Source: Marinobacter salinexigens (GTDB lineage: Bacteria; Pseudomonadota; Gammaproteobacteria; Pseudomonadales; Oleiphilaceae). Taken from it: a DNA stretch of 64,000 nucleotides. The stretch covers positions 1 to 64,000 of the forward strand of contig NZ_VTUU01000015.1 of assembly GCF_008370345.1 (NCBI RefSeq). The letters run 5' to 3'. Every line of letters starts with the position of its first letter. The stretch's first letter is position 1. The notes under the pieces are model-generated. The model had not been told where the DNA came from and did no database searches. It saw nothing but the letters and a program-made list of their open reading frames with translations. A program made the translations under genes and the position numbers. Positions 52,532-61,389 of the stretch are shown here, piece after piece.

Positions 52532-52560
52532 AGCCGGCACCTCTGTGAGCCGGCTTTCCT
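52532..52560 (+). terminator. First terminator-like hairpin after the DUF2489-like gene
   Basis: AGCCGGC (52532-52538) pairs with GCCGGCT (52549-52555), followed by TTCCTTTT. It is a moderate terminator about 120 bases after the stop. Confidence 0.65.
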
Positions 52561-52673
52561 TTTCCAGCCTTTTGGCTAAATTTAAAGACAGGGCGCAGCC
52601 CACTTCGTAGCGGTTGCCCTGCGTTGTGTTCTCCTGAAATGTTTGGACGATTTTGCAATAAGCGGGTGAGCTT

Positions 52674-52697
52674 GCCGGCCTTTTGGCCGGCTTTTTT
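52674..52697 (+). terminator. Second, strong terminator before the HDOD gene
   Basis: GCCGGCC (52674-52680) and GGCCGGC (52685-52691) enclose TTTT and are followed by six T. On the minus strand there is no T-run, so it does not serve the convergent HDOD gene. Confidence 0.88.
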
Positions 52698-52714
52698 GGT
52701 GGGCCAAGGTCTGT

Positions 52715-54079
52715 TTACTGGTTCATCATTCCGGCCATAGCCATGATGCTGTCCTTGCTTTCCACCAGCTGATCAAACTGCTCTTCGACTTTTTCGCGAT
52801 CAAGGCCCAGCTCATCGTAGAACGACTGGCTGACGTCTTCTCCGGCGCCCAGAGCAATCCCCCTCGCGGTCAACAACTGACGCCCGAGCCAGAGCAACTT
52901 CGCATAGACACAGTGATCGCCATTGTAGCCCGGATTTTTCTGGTAACGGATCGCCAGGGTGACTTCATCCGGCATGCCCCAGTTTTCCATAAGCTGGCTG
53001 GCAATCTGCTCTCTCGTGATACCCAGCAGGTAGTGTTCAGTAACCGATGAATCAATCTGCGGGTTTACTTCCAGAGAGCGGCACACCAGTTTGAAATGTG
53101 GCGGAAAGACCTGGGCCAGCACCAGATGTCCAAAGTTATGCAACAGACCCGCAAGATACGCCAGGCCAAACATAGGGCGTTCGCCGCGGGGCATCATACT
53201 CGCCAGGATACCTGCAGACTGGGCCTGCCAGATTGCCTGCTGCCAGTAGTCGACGTATCCATCCGGGTGGTCCTGAGGCTTCTTCAGAGCCCGGCCTAGA
53301 GAAAGCCCCATGGCCAGGTTCATCACCAGATCAAAACCAAGCACCCGGGATACCGCATCGTGTACCGAACGCACCTGGCCCGCAGCCGCATAGAAGGACG
53401 AGGAAGCCCAACTCACAACCTGTGCGGCAAGACTGGGATCACTTTCGACAATATCAACCAGGTCGCCCATGACGGCGTTCGGGTTCACCCTCAGGTGAAT
53501 GATTCGTTGGGCAGTTTCCGGTAACGGCGGAAGTTCCAGGGTATCTTCCAGTCGCTGCTGGATTCGCAGCCCGGTAAATTTCTTGATGGCCGTATTGAAC
53601 TGATCCCGGTCCTTGCCATGGTCACTGAGGTTCACGGCTATCGAGGCAGGATCAACGGCGAAGGCCACTCTGTCGGCTTCAGCGGTAAGGCCTCGAAAGT
53701 CTTCTGCGGGCATCACCATGGCCAGATTCTGATCACCCAGTTCAATCGCGACCGCTGGCAGGTCATCCACCTGGCTATCGACCACGGTTGGCCAGCCCGT
53801 CAGGGACGGCAGCGCAGGCAGCTCGCTCAGACCCGCGCGTTCCCGGACACGAACCTGCTCCCGACGCTTCATAAGCTGTAGATCGCGGCCCAGATGTTTA
53901 TTGAGCAATGACAGGTCAATCAGTTCGTCTTTGCGACAAATAGCCTGCAGATTACCCTCCCCGTCGTTCAGCAAAACCATACGCAACAGTTCGTTTACTG
54001 CGATCTGACGAGCATCCCGCAGCGCTACCCCCGATGCAGATTCCCCGAGGGCCTGCTGAACTGCGACAGGTAATTCCAT
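52715..54079 (-). CDS. YbaK-like domain fused to HDOD signalling domain
   Basis: A 454-residue protein with two parts. Residues about 1-160 resemble the YbaK/prolyl-tRNA deacylase fold. Residues about 185-400 form an HDOD domain (LPPLPETAQRI...VNPNAVMGDLVDIVESDPSLAAQVV), a metal-less HD relative found in signalling and motility proteins. HLLHNFGHL keeps a histidine-rich helix. Deacylase activity cannot be confirmed by eye. Pseudomonads have a similar gene close to recG. A 185-base gap separates it from recG on the same strand. Confidence 0.8.
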   Translation of the reverse strand: MELPVAVQQALGESASGVALRDARQIAVNELLRMVLLNDGEGNLQAICRKDELIDLSLLNKHLGRDLQLMKRREQVRVRERAGLSELPALPSLTGWPTVVDSQVDDLPAVAIELGDQNLAMVMPAEDFRGLTAEADRVAFAVDPASIAVNLSDHGKDRDQFNTAIKKFTGLRIQQRLEDTLELPPLPETAQRIIHLRVNPNAVMGDLVDIVESDPSLAAQVVSWASSSFYAAAGQVRSVHDAVSRVLGFDLVMNLAMGLSLGRALKKPQDHPDGYVDYWQQAIWQAQSAGILASMMPRGERPMFGLAYLAGLLHNFGHLVLAQVFPPHFKLVCRSLEVNPQIDSSVTEHYLLGITREQIASQLMENWGMPDEVTLAIRYQKNPGYNGDHCVYAKLLWLGRQLLTARGIALGAGEDVSQSFYDELGLDREKVEEQFDQLVESKDSIMAMAGMMNQ

Positions 54080-54264
54080 AACTCTCTCCCGAATTAGTGC
54101 TGAAGGCCGGACTCGGCGACCGGCGTTCTATCGTTCACATTCCATCATAAGGCCCGCAATCGGTTTACAGATTGACCCATGCCTGTTTCCGGACTGTTTC
54201 TATACGCTCACGACAGCTCAACGGGCGTACTCTATGATTCTTTCTGGTTGTTTCTGACTCTCTA

Positions 54265-56340
54265 TCAGACATCGCCGTAGCGAAGCCTTTCTCCCAGCCA
54301 GCGGCGAATCAAGCCACTGACGATTTCCGGTGATTCCATCAGGCCCGGAGCCATTTCTTTAACCGGCTCTATCCAGCCTTTGTCCCGTTCAAAGTCCGCA
54401 AGCCTGAATTGCATCATGCCAGTCTGCCGGGTTCCGAGAACCTCGCCCGGGCCGCGGATTTCGAGATCTTTCTCGGCAATATAAAATCCATCCTGGCTGT
54501 CCCGCAGGGCCTGCAGGCGCGCTTTGCCATTCTGCGACAGAGGCGGATGGTACATCAAAACACAGAAGCTGGCCTGCTCTCCGCGACCGACACGACCCCG
54601 GAGCTGATGCAGCTGGGCCAAACCCAGTCGCTCCGGGTTTTCAATCAGAATCAGCGAAGCATTGGGAACATCCACTCCCACTTCTATCACGGTTGTCGCG
54701 ACCAAAAGGTCCAGTTCACCGGTCTTGAAGCTCTCCATGACCGCCGCTTTTTCAGCGGCTTTCAGGCGCCCGTGCACCAATCCGACCTTGAGTTCCGGCA
54801 ATCGTTCCACCAACTCTGCCGCGGTCACCTCCGCAGCCTGGCATTGCAGAGCCTCTGATTCCTCAATCAGGGTACACACCCAATACGCCTGGCGCCCTTC
54901 CCGGCAAGCCTTTCGGACTCGCTCCACCACATCCTCCCGCCGGGTATCAGGGAGAACAATGGTTTCAATAGGTTTGCGCCCCGGCGGCAACTCATCAATG
55001 ACCGACGTGTCCAGATCTGCGTATGCACTCATGGCCAGGGTCCGGGGGATCGGCGTGGCCGTCATGATGAGCTGGTGGGGGGCTAACGTCCCTCCCACGC
55101 CTTTTTCCCTGAGTGCGAGCCGCTGGTGAACACCGAACCGATGCTGCTCATCCACAATCACCAGGGCCAGTCGCTGAAATTGCACGTCATCCTGGAACAG
55201 CGCATGTGTCCCGATGACAACACCTGCCTGCCCGGACACTACTTTTTCCCGAGCCTGCTGGCGGGCCTTGCCTTTGACCTTTCCAGACAGCCAGGCCAGT
55301 TCAATACCCAGAGGTTCAAGCCAGGAACTGAAGTTCTGGAAGTGCTGTTCCGCCAGAATTTCTGTGGGGGCCATCAACGCAACCTGCGCGCCCGCACCAA
55401 TCGCCTGCAACGCCGCTACAGCGGCAACAACGGTTTTACCCGAGCCCACATCCCCCTGCACCAGGCGCAGCATTGGCAAAGGCTGGCTCAGATCCTGGCG
55501 AATATCACTCAACACATGTCGTTGGGCACCGGTGAGACTAAACGGAAGGGAATCCAGAAACTGCCGGGTCAGCTCTCCTGTTGGCAGCAATGGCAGTGCC
55601 TCCCGAGCCTGAATCTGTTCCCGCACCTGGAGCAAGCTGAGCTGGTGCGCCAGCAGCTCTTCCATGACCAGGCGTTGCTGCGCAGGATGCCGACCCTCCA
55701 TCAGCAGGTGAACCGGAGCATTGGCCGGCGGCAAATGAACCAACTGGACGGCATCAGTAATCGCCGGCAACTGGTAATCCGCCAGCAACTCCGGTGGTAA
55801 CCAGTCCTTTATGGGGTAGCGCCGGAGATAGGCCAGAGCCTGCTGACACAATCCTCTGACCCGGGGCTGCTGAATCCCTTCAGTGAGGGGGTAAACCGGG
55901 GTCAGTGTCGCCTGACCTTCATCAGGCATTGGAGGAGGGCTGACCTGATATTCGGGATGATAGAACTCATAGCCTGCCCGGCCAGGCCGGACCTCACCAA
56001 AACACCGGACTCTGGCGCCTTCAGACAACTGGTTTTTCTGGGCCGCGTTAAAGTGGAAAAAGCGCATCACCAGGAAACCGGTCTCGTCCTTCAGGGTTAC
56101 CTGCAAGCTACGGCGGCGCCCCATCACGAGATCGGTTTTCATGACGTCGCCCTCCACCACGGCGACATCGCCGATACGAAGACTGCCCATCGGGATTACC
56201 CGGGTGCGGTCTTCGTACCGATGGGGCAAGTGGAAAAGCAGGTCCTGCAGAGAATAAATCCCCAGCTTGGCCAACTTTTCCGCCAGGGCGTTGCCTACGC
56301 CCTTCAGCTGGGTGACGGAGAGGTCATCCAGTGACGTCAT
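54265..56340 (-). CDS. recG: ATP-dependent DNA helicase RecG
   Basis: Branch-migration helicase that regresses stalled replication forks and resolves Holliday junctions. The N-terminal wedge/OB domain (about 60-150) precedes the helicase core. Walker A GDVGSGKT, DEQHRFGV (DEQH box), MTATPIPRT and the C-terminal QLRGRVGRG motif are all intact. The 691-residue length is typical. It lies 8 bases downstream of oxyR on the same strand, suggesting an oxyR-recG operon as in pseudomonads. Confidence 0.97.
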   Translation of the reverse strand: MTSLDDLSVTQLKGVGNALAEKLAKLGIYSLQDLLFHLPHRYEDRTRVIPMGSLRIGDVAVVEGDVMKTDLVMGRRRSLQVTLKDETGFLVMRFFHFNAAQKNQLSEGARVRCFGEVRPGRAGYEFYHPEYQVSPPPMPDEGQATLTPVYPLTEGIQQPRVRGLCQQALAYLRRYPIKDWLPPELLADYQLPAITDAVQLVHLPPANAPVHLLMEGRHPAQQRLVMEELLAHQLSLLQVREQIQAREALPLLPTGELTRQFLDSLPFSLTGAQRHVLSDIRQDLSQPLPMLRLVQGDVGSGKTVVAAVAALQAIGAGAQVALMAPTEILAEQHFQNFSSWLEPLGIELAWLSGKVKGKARQQAREKVVSGQAGVVIGTHALFQDDVQFQRLALVIVDEQHRFGVHQRLALREKGVGGTLAPHQLIMTATPIPRTLAMSAYADLDTSVIDELPPGRKPIETIVLPDTRREDVVERVRKACREGRQAYWVCTLIEESEALQCQAAEVTAAELVERLPELKVGLVHGRLKAAEKAAVMESFKTGELDLLVATTVIEVGVDVPNASLILIENPERLGLAQLHQLRGRVGRGEQASFCVLMYHPPLSQNGKARLQALRDSQDGFYIAEKDLEIRGPGEVLGTRQTGMMQFRLADFERDKGWIEPVKEMAPGLMESPEIVSGLIRRWLGERLRYGDV

Positions 56341-56348
56341 AGTGTTTC

Positions 56349-57308
56349 TCAGGCACTTTCCGCGACAGCAGGTGTATCTGTTCTGGCCTTTTCAATAACC
56401 CGGCACTGGCTCGCTGCCAGGGACAGGACATCGATGGCTTTCGGACGCGGGAAGGTCACCCTCCATGCCAGAGCTACCGTGCGGTAAGGCACCGGAGAGG
56501 CAAAGGGACGGACCGCTAGAATATCCTCATGGTATTGCATGGCAGTCGCCGCAGACAGTGGCAGCACTGTGATACCCAACCCCGAGGCGACCATGTGCCG
56601 AATGGTTTCAAGGGAGCTACCCTCGGTAACCAGAGACGGCGAGCCAACATCCGAACGCTTGGTAATGGCTTCCACCAGAGGAGGACAAGACTCCAGAACC
56701 TGATCCCGGAAGCAGTGGCCCGGGCCGAGAAGCAACAGCTGTTCTTTTGCCAGTTCGTCGGCCGTCAGTTGCTCTTTTTCTGCAAGTGGATGACCAGCGG
56801 GTAACAGCACCACAAACGGCTCGTCGTACAATGGCATGGTCACCACTTCCGGCTCTTCAAACGGCAGCGCGATGATGATGGCATCCAGCTCCGACTGGCG
56901 CAGCTTCTGGCGCAGGCTAGCCGTATAGTTCTCCTCTATGTAGAGGGGCATTTCCGGCGCAGCCCGACGCAGCTCGGGCAAAAGATGCGGAAACAGGTAG
57001 GGACCAATGGTGTAGATGGCTCCGACCTTCAAGGGTGAGTTCAGCTGGTTTTTGCCATCCTGAGCAAGATCCTTTATCAGCCCGACCTGATCCAGCACCC
57101 GCTGCGCCTGTTCGACAATGCGCAGCCCGGTTTCCGTAACCCGTATACTGCTTTTGCTGCGCTCAAACAGGGGAATGCCCAGCTCATCCTCAAGCTTTTT
57201 GACAGCGACACTCAAAGTCGGCTGACTGACGTGACAGCGCTCAGCTGCACGGCCAAAATGCCTTTCACGGGCAAGCGTAACGACGTATCGTAACTCGGTA
57301 AGCGTCAT
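56349..57308 (-). CDS. oxyR: Hydrogen peroxide-responsive regulator OxyR
   Basis: LysR-family regulator that switches on peroxide defence when oxidised. The N-terminal winged helix-turn-helix (about 1-60) contains FGRAAERCHVSQPTLS. The redox pair is Cys199 (GPGHCFRD) and Cys208 (ESCPPL), the same numbers as in E. coli, so peroxide sensing should be conserved. The 319-residue length is standard. It is divergent from the epimerase-like gene, with only about 75 bases between starts. Confidence 0.96.
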   Translation of the reverse strand: MTLTELRYVVTLARERHFGRAAERCHVSQPTLSVAVKKLEDELGIPLFERSKSSIRVTETGLRIVEQAQRVLDQVGLIKDLAQDGKNQLNSPLKVGAIYTIGPYLFPHLLPELRRAAPEMPLYIEENYTASLRQKLRQSELDAIIIALPFEEPEVVTMPLYDEPFVVLLPAGHPLAEKEQLTADELAKEQLLLLGPGHCFRDQVLESCPPLVEAITKRSDVGSPSLVTEGSSLETIRHMVASGLGITVLPLSAATAMQYHEDILAVRPFASPVPYRTVALAWRVTFPRPKAIDVLSLAASQCRVIEKARTDTPAVAESA

Positions 57309-57383
57309 GGTGAGCTCCGGTCGGTAGGTGCTGGTCGAAGTATCACTAATTTATGAGGTTAAGGATAAGGATTGATATTGTCT

Positions 57384-58253
57384 ATGGCAATGACTGATAG
57401 CAAAGACCGGCCCCGAATTCTTGTTGCCGGCTGCGGCAAGCTCGGCGGAGCAATTGCAAGCCAGTTGAAGGAAGCTGCGGAGGTCTTCGGGCTTCGGCGT
57501 CAGGCTGATAAGGTGCCTGCAGGCGTACAGGGAGTTTCAGCCGACCTGACCCGCCCCGACACACTGGCCGGCACACTGCCATCAAACCTCGACATCATCA
57601 TTTACTGCCTCACCCCCTCAAGCTATGACGAGCAGGGCTACCGGGATGCCTATGTAAACGGGCTCAGGAATCTTCTCGACTCCCTCAGGCAACCGTCCCT
57701 GAAGCGCCTGTTTTTTATCAGCAGCACCAGCGTTTACGCACAGGATGATGACAGCTGGGTGGATGAAAGCAGCCCGGCCCATCCCGCCCGCTTCAGCGGA
57801 GAACAGATTCTGGCAGGCGAAGAAGTCGCCCTCTCCAGCGTACATCCCGCCACTATCGTTCGTTTCAGCGGCATCTATGGTCCCTCACGACGCCGTTTTC
57901 TGGAAGAAGTGATTGAAGGCCGGATGAATCCACTGGCGCCAGCGCCCTACAGCAACAGAATCCACGAAGAAGATGCCGCTGCCATCATTGAGCACCTGGC
58001 GCTGAAAGCCATCGCAGGCGAAACCCTTGAGTCACGGTATATTGGCACCGACTGCGAACCCGTGCGACTGGACGAGGTAGTGAACTGGGTACGCGGGCAG
58101 ATTCCCTGTGCTGCTCCGGCGGACAATGCACGCACCGGAGGCCGTGCGGGGAGTAAACGATGCAGCAATCAGCGACTGCTGGACAGTGGATTCCGCTTCC
58201 GGTATCCCGACTTCCGTTCGGGCTATCGGGCGATAATTGAAGAATTACGATAG
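57384..58253 (+). CDS. NAD(P)-binding epimerase/SDR-like protein
   Basis: Extended short-chain dehydrogenase-like protein related to YeeZ. The Rossmann motif is GCGKLGGAI (residues about 17-25). SSTSVYAQDD carries the catalytic-type Ser, but the usual YxxxK is not obvious, so it may not be an active epimerase. The C-terminal half has RFSGIYGPSRRRF. The frame opens at TTG 57372; ATG 57384 is preferred, though its ribosome site is distant. The substrate is unknown. Confidence 0.7.
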   Translation: MAMTDSKDRPRILVAGCGKLGGAIASQLKEAAEVFGLRRQADKVPAGVQGVSADLTRPDTLAGTLPSNLDIIIYCLTPSSYDEQGYRDAYVNGLRNLLDSLRQPSLKRLFFISSTSVYAQDDDSWVDESSPAHPARFSGEQILAGEEVALSSVHPATIVRFSGIYGPSRRRFLEEVIEGRMNPLAPAPYSNRIHEEDAAAIIEHLALKAIAGETLESRYIGTDCEPVRLDEVVNWVRGQIPCAAPADNARTGGRAGSKRCSNQRLLDSGFRFRYPDFRSGYRAIIEELR

Positions 58254-58265
58254 CGGGAAAACACG

Positions 58266-58291
58266 AAAGGCGGCCAAGGCCGCCTTTCTTT
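58266..58291. terminator. Bidirectional terminator between epimerase-like gene and ridA
   Basis: AAAGGCGGCC (58266-58275) and GGCCGCCTTT (58278-58287) form a perfect stem. T-rich tracts lie on both sides, so it can stop both convergent genes. Confidence 0.85.
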
Positions 58292-58321
58292 GCTAATGCT
58301 TCCAGGTTAATGGTTCCAGCC

Positions 58322-58708
58322 TCAGCTGAGCACCATCACCGCTTCCATCTCAATGGGCACACCCTTCGGAAGGGCAGCGACACCGACCGCGGCACGGGCC
58401 GGGTATGGTTCCTGGAAGTAGGTCGCCATGATCTCATTTACCGTGGCAAAGTTAGCCAGGTCAGTCATGTAGATATTGAGTTTCACGATATCTTTCAGCT
58501 CTCCCCCAGCCGCCTCACAAACGGCCTTGAGGTTTTCGAAGACCTGACGGGTCTTGGCTGAGAAGTCTCCGGCAACGATTTCCATGGTTTCAGGCACCAG
58601 CGGAATCTGGCCAGACAGGTAAACAGTGTCACCAGCTTTAACAGCTTGCGAATAGGTGCCGATCGCCTGAGGGGCATTTTCGGTCTGGATAACGGACTTG
58701 TTGGTCAT
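58322..58708 (-). CDS. ridA: RidA family reactive imine/enamine deaminase
   Basis: Trimeric cytoplasmic enzyme that hydrolyses 2-aminoacrylate and related reactive imines formed by PLP enzymes. The 128-residue protein from ATG 58708 has YSQAVKAGDTVYLSGQIPL and the C-terminal PARAAVGVAALPKG with the conserved arginine, plus the final E of IEMEAV. The earlier opening at 58747 is not family-like. It follows spoT by 76 bases on the same strand, as in pseudomonads. Confidence 0.95.
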   Translation of the reverse strand: MTNKSVIQTENAPQAIGTYSQAVKAGDTVYLSGQIPLVPETMEIVAGDFSAKTRQVFENLKAVCEAAGGELKDIVKLNIYMTDLANFATVNEIMATYFQEPYPARAAVGVAALPKGVPIEMEAVMVLS

Positions 58709-58784
58709 GTCCCGTAATTTCCTCTGTTTCAAAACGCCAATCCTCACCCCTTGGCGCCACCACTGTCAACCAGCCGATAGTCGA

Positions 58785-60926
58785 TCAGTTGCGAACCCTG
58801 CCAATGTAGGTGACTGCCTTGATATTACGTATCCGGCGCATAACCCGAGCCAGGTGACGACGCCCGTTCACGTGCAGAACAAGGCTCACGACGCCAAATT
58901 TGGCGTTCTGGTCCTCAACATTGATCCGTTCGATATTGCCATCTGCCATGGCAACCGCATTGGCAACTTCGGCAATCACACCCCGCTGACGTTCCAGCTC
59001 CACACGTAACTCAACCGAGAACTCATCGGTGATGTCCTTGGCCCATTTCAGGTGAGTCAGCCGCGCCCGGCCCTCTCGATCCTCGGGCAAACGACTGCAG
59101 CTGTCTGAGTGGATAACCATGCCATTGCCGGAATCCATCACACCGACCACCGGGTCTCCCGGAATCGGTTTACAGCAACTGCCGAACCGCACCAGAAGAC
59201 CTTCGGTGCCCCGAATGGTGACAGGACTGCCCTCGCCACCGCGGATGTCCTGAATGGTTTCCGGCTCTTCCTGATTTTCGGCCCCGCTCACCAACTGGCG
59301 TGCCACCAGATAGGCCATCCGGTTGCCCAAACCAATATCACTGACCAGATCATCCAGGCTGTTGACCTGATTGTGTTTGACCACCGCCTCAATCTGGGAC
59401 TCACTGATATCAGCCAGCCGCGCCCCAAAGCCCTTCAGAGACTTCTTCAGCAGGGTTTTGCCCAGCTCCAGAGATTCGGTACGCTTCTGGCCCTTGAGCA
59501 CATGACGGATACTGCTACGAGCCTTGCCTGTGACCACAAAACTCAACCATGCCGGGTTCGGCCGGGCACCAGGAGCAGTAATCACCTCTACTGTCTGACC
59601 ACTCTGTAGAGGCTGACTCAGAGAGCCGAGGTTACGGTTGATACGGCAAGCCACCGTTGCGTTGCCGATATCGGTATGAATAGCGTAGGCAAAATCCACC
59701 GGTGTCGCACCGCTGGGCAACTCCATGATCTTGCCCTTGGGCGTAAAGACGTATATTTCATCGGGGAACAGATCAACCTTCACATGCTCGATAAACTCCA
59801 GCGAGTCATCGGCCCGTTCCCGCATTTCCATCAGCCCTTTCACCCAGCGATCCACCCTCGCCTGGTTGGCAGTGGTAACGCTGCTGGGTTCATTCTTGTA
59901 CATCCAGTGCGCGGCAATACCGTTGTTCGCGATGTGCTCCATTTCTTCCGTGCGGATCTGGATCTCAATGTTCACATGCATGCCGAACAACGTGGTGTGC
60001 AAAGATTGATAGCCATTGGCCTTGGGCATGGCAATGTAATCTTTAAAGCGCCCGGGCAGTGGTTTGTAGAGGCTATGGACGGCGCCAAGGATACGGTAAC
60101 AGTCATCCTCGGTATCGGTGATAATTCGGAAGGCGTATACATCCATAATTTCATGGAAGGATTTCTGTTTGAACTTCATCTTGTTGTAGATGCTGTTCAG
60201 GTGCTTTTCGCGGCCCAGAATCCGGCCAGGCAGGCCACGTTCTTCCAGTTTTTCCTGCAGCTTGCCACGAATTTCTTCAATAATTTCCCGATGGCTGCCC
60301 CGGAGTTTTTCCACAGCTTTGGAGATGTACCGGGAACGCATCGGAAACAAGGATGAAAACCCCAGGTCTTCCAGTTCGGTACAGATGGAGTGCATGCCAA
60401 GACGGTTGGCAATGGGGGCATAAATATCGAGGGTTTCTGTAGCAATGCGCTGACGCTTTTCATAGGGCATGGGGCCCAGCGTACGCATATTGTGGAGTCG
60501 GTCTGCCAGCTTTACCAGAATCACCCGAATATCCCGGGCCATGGCCAGCGTCATTTTCTGAAAATTTTCCGCCTGGGCCTCAGCCCGAGAGCGGAACTCA
60601 ATCTGGGTCAGCTTACTGACCCCATCAACCAGTTCCGCTACGTCGTCCCCGAACTGCTCGGCGAGCGCGTCCTTGGGGATTCCGGTATCTTCGATCACGT
60701 CGTGAAGCATGGCCGCCATCAGACTCTGATGGTCCAGCCGAAGTTCGGCCAGAATGCCTGCCACCGCCAGCGGATGGGTAATGTAGCGATCCCCGCTCTT
60801 ACGCATTTGCCCTTCGTGGGCCTGTTCGGCGTAATAGTAGGCCCGTCGCACCTGATTGATGCGATTGGTATCCAGATAGGTACTCAGCTCTTTTGCCAGC
60901 CCTTCAACCGTAGCCTCTACTGACAC
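58785..60926 (-). CDS. spoT: Bifunctional (p)ppGpp synthetase/hydrolase SpoT
   Basis: Makes and degrades the alarmone ppGpp. The HD hydrolase domain (about 25-200) has ITHPLAVAGIL and MLHDVIEDTG. The synthetase domain (about 240-350) includes YRILGAVHSLYKPLPGRFKDYIAMPKANGYQSLHTT. TGS (about 385-445) and a C-terminal ACT domain follow, so both activities look intact. I place the start at GTG 60926, with GGAGG five bases upstream, giving 713 residues; TTG 60947 lacks a site. A terminator precedes it after rpoZ. Confidence 0.96.
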   Translation of the reverse strand: MSVEATVEGLAKELSTYLDTNRINQVRRAYYYAEQAHEGQMRKSGDRYITHPLAVAGILAELRLDHQSLMAAMLHDVIEDTGIPKDALAEQFGDDVAELVDGVSKLTQIEFRSRAEAQAENFQKMTLAMARDIRVILVKLADRLHNMRTLGPMPYEKRQRIATETLDIYAPIANRLGMHSICTELEDLGFSSLFPMRSRYISKAVEKLRGSHREIIEEIRGKLQEKLEERGLPGRILGREKHLNSIYNKMKFKQKSFHEIMDVYAFRIITDTEDDCYRILGAVHSLYKPLPGRFKDYIAMPKANGYQSLHTTLFGMHVNIEIQIRTEEMEHIANNGIAAHWMYKNEPSSVTTANQARVDRWVKGLMEMRERADDSLEFIEHVKVDLFPDEIYVFTPKGKIMELPSGATPVDFAYAIHTDIGNATVACRINRNLGSLSQPLQSGQTVEVITAPGARPNPAWLSFVVTGKARSSIRHVLKGQKRTESLELGKTLLKKSLKGFGARLADISESQIEAVVKHNQVNSLDDLVSDIGLGNRMAYLVARQLVSGAENQEEPETIQDIRGGEGSPVTIRGTEGLLVRFGSCCKPIPGDPVVGVMDSGNGMVIHSDSCSRLPEDREGRARLTHLKWAKDITDEFSVELRVELERQRGVIAEVANAVAMADGNIERINVEDQNAKFGVVSLVLHVNGRRHLARVMRRIRNIKAVTYIGRVRN

Positions 60927-60957
60927 CGCGCCTCCACGTCTCGACAAAATTCAGGGA

Positions 60958-60986
60958 CAAAAAAACCCGAATGCTCGCATCCGGGT
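60958..60986 (-). terminator. Terminator/attenuator between rpoZ and spoT
   Basis: On the minus strand ACCCGGATGC and GCATTCGGGT pair (60977-60986 with 60965-60974, one G-T pair) and seven T follow. It lies about 30 bases before the spoT start and after the rpoZ stop, so spoT expression would need read-through or its own promoter. Confidence 0.8.
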
Positions 60987-61090
60987 CCTTCCATAGTCCT
61001 TCCAGCAACGTTCTATAGATACACTATAAAACCGCAAGGACAGATTTCAATGCTTGTCACACAGGCATAGGTAGATATCCTGCCCGGTGA

Positions 61091-61303
61091 TCAATCCTCG
61101 TCGTCTTCATTGAGAAGATCGCGAGTGACTTTGCCCTCAGCAATTTCGCGCAGGGCGATAACTGTCGGCTTGTCGTTTTCCTCTGGCAGCATCGGCTCCG
61201 CGCCTTTGGTTGCGATCTGGCGAGCACGTTTGGTAGCCAGCATCACCAACTGGAAGCGGTTATCAACGTTTTCCAGACAATCTTCAACGGTAACTCGTGC
61301 CAT
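61091..61303 (-). CDS. rpoZ: RNA polymerase omega subunit
   Basis: Small subunit that helps assemble RNA polymerase and, in relatives, forms part of a ppGpp site. The 70-residue protein has the full family sequence MARVTVEDCLENVDNRFQLVMLATKRARQ. It lies between gmk and spoT on the same strand, the usual nucleotide/stringent-control cluster. It reads 87 bases after gmk. Confidence 0.97.
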   Translation of the reverse strand: MARVTVEDCLENVDNRFQLVMLATKRARQIATKGAEPMLPEENDKPTVIALREIAEGKVTRDLLNEDDED

Positions 61304-61389
61304 AACTTCCCCGAAAATAAAAATGACTGATTCAGCAGACCGCGTAGTTTACTGCGGCCGGCTCAATTTGTATACAGAAAAACCAGGAA

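Larger units (their letters stand above)
52414..52714 (+). other. Gene-free stretch with two plus-strand terminators, possible small RNA
   Basis: No coding frame is supported. After an early hairpin at 52532-52555, a segment able to fold (CAGGGC near 52590 against GCCCTG near 52618) leads to a second, stronger terminator at 52674-52697. Both T-runs are on the plus strand and the downstream gene is on the minus strand. The second terminator therefore needs a plus-strand transcript that the upstream gene, already terminated, may not supply. TTTTGTAAC is repeated at about 52434 and 52444. I recognise no known RNA family. Confidence 0.35.
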
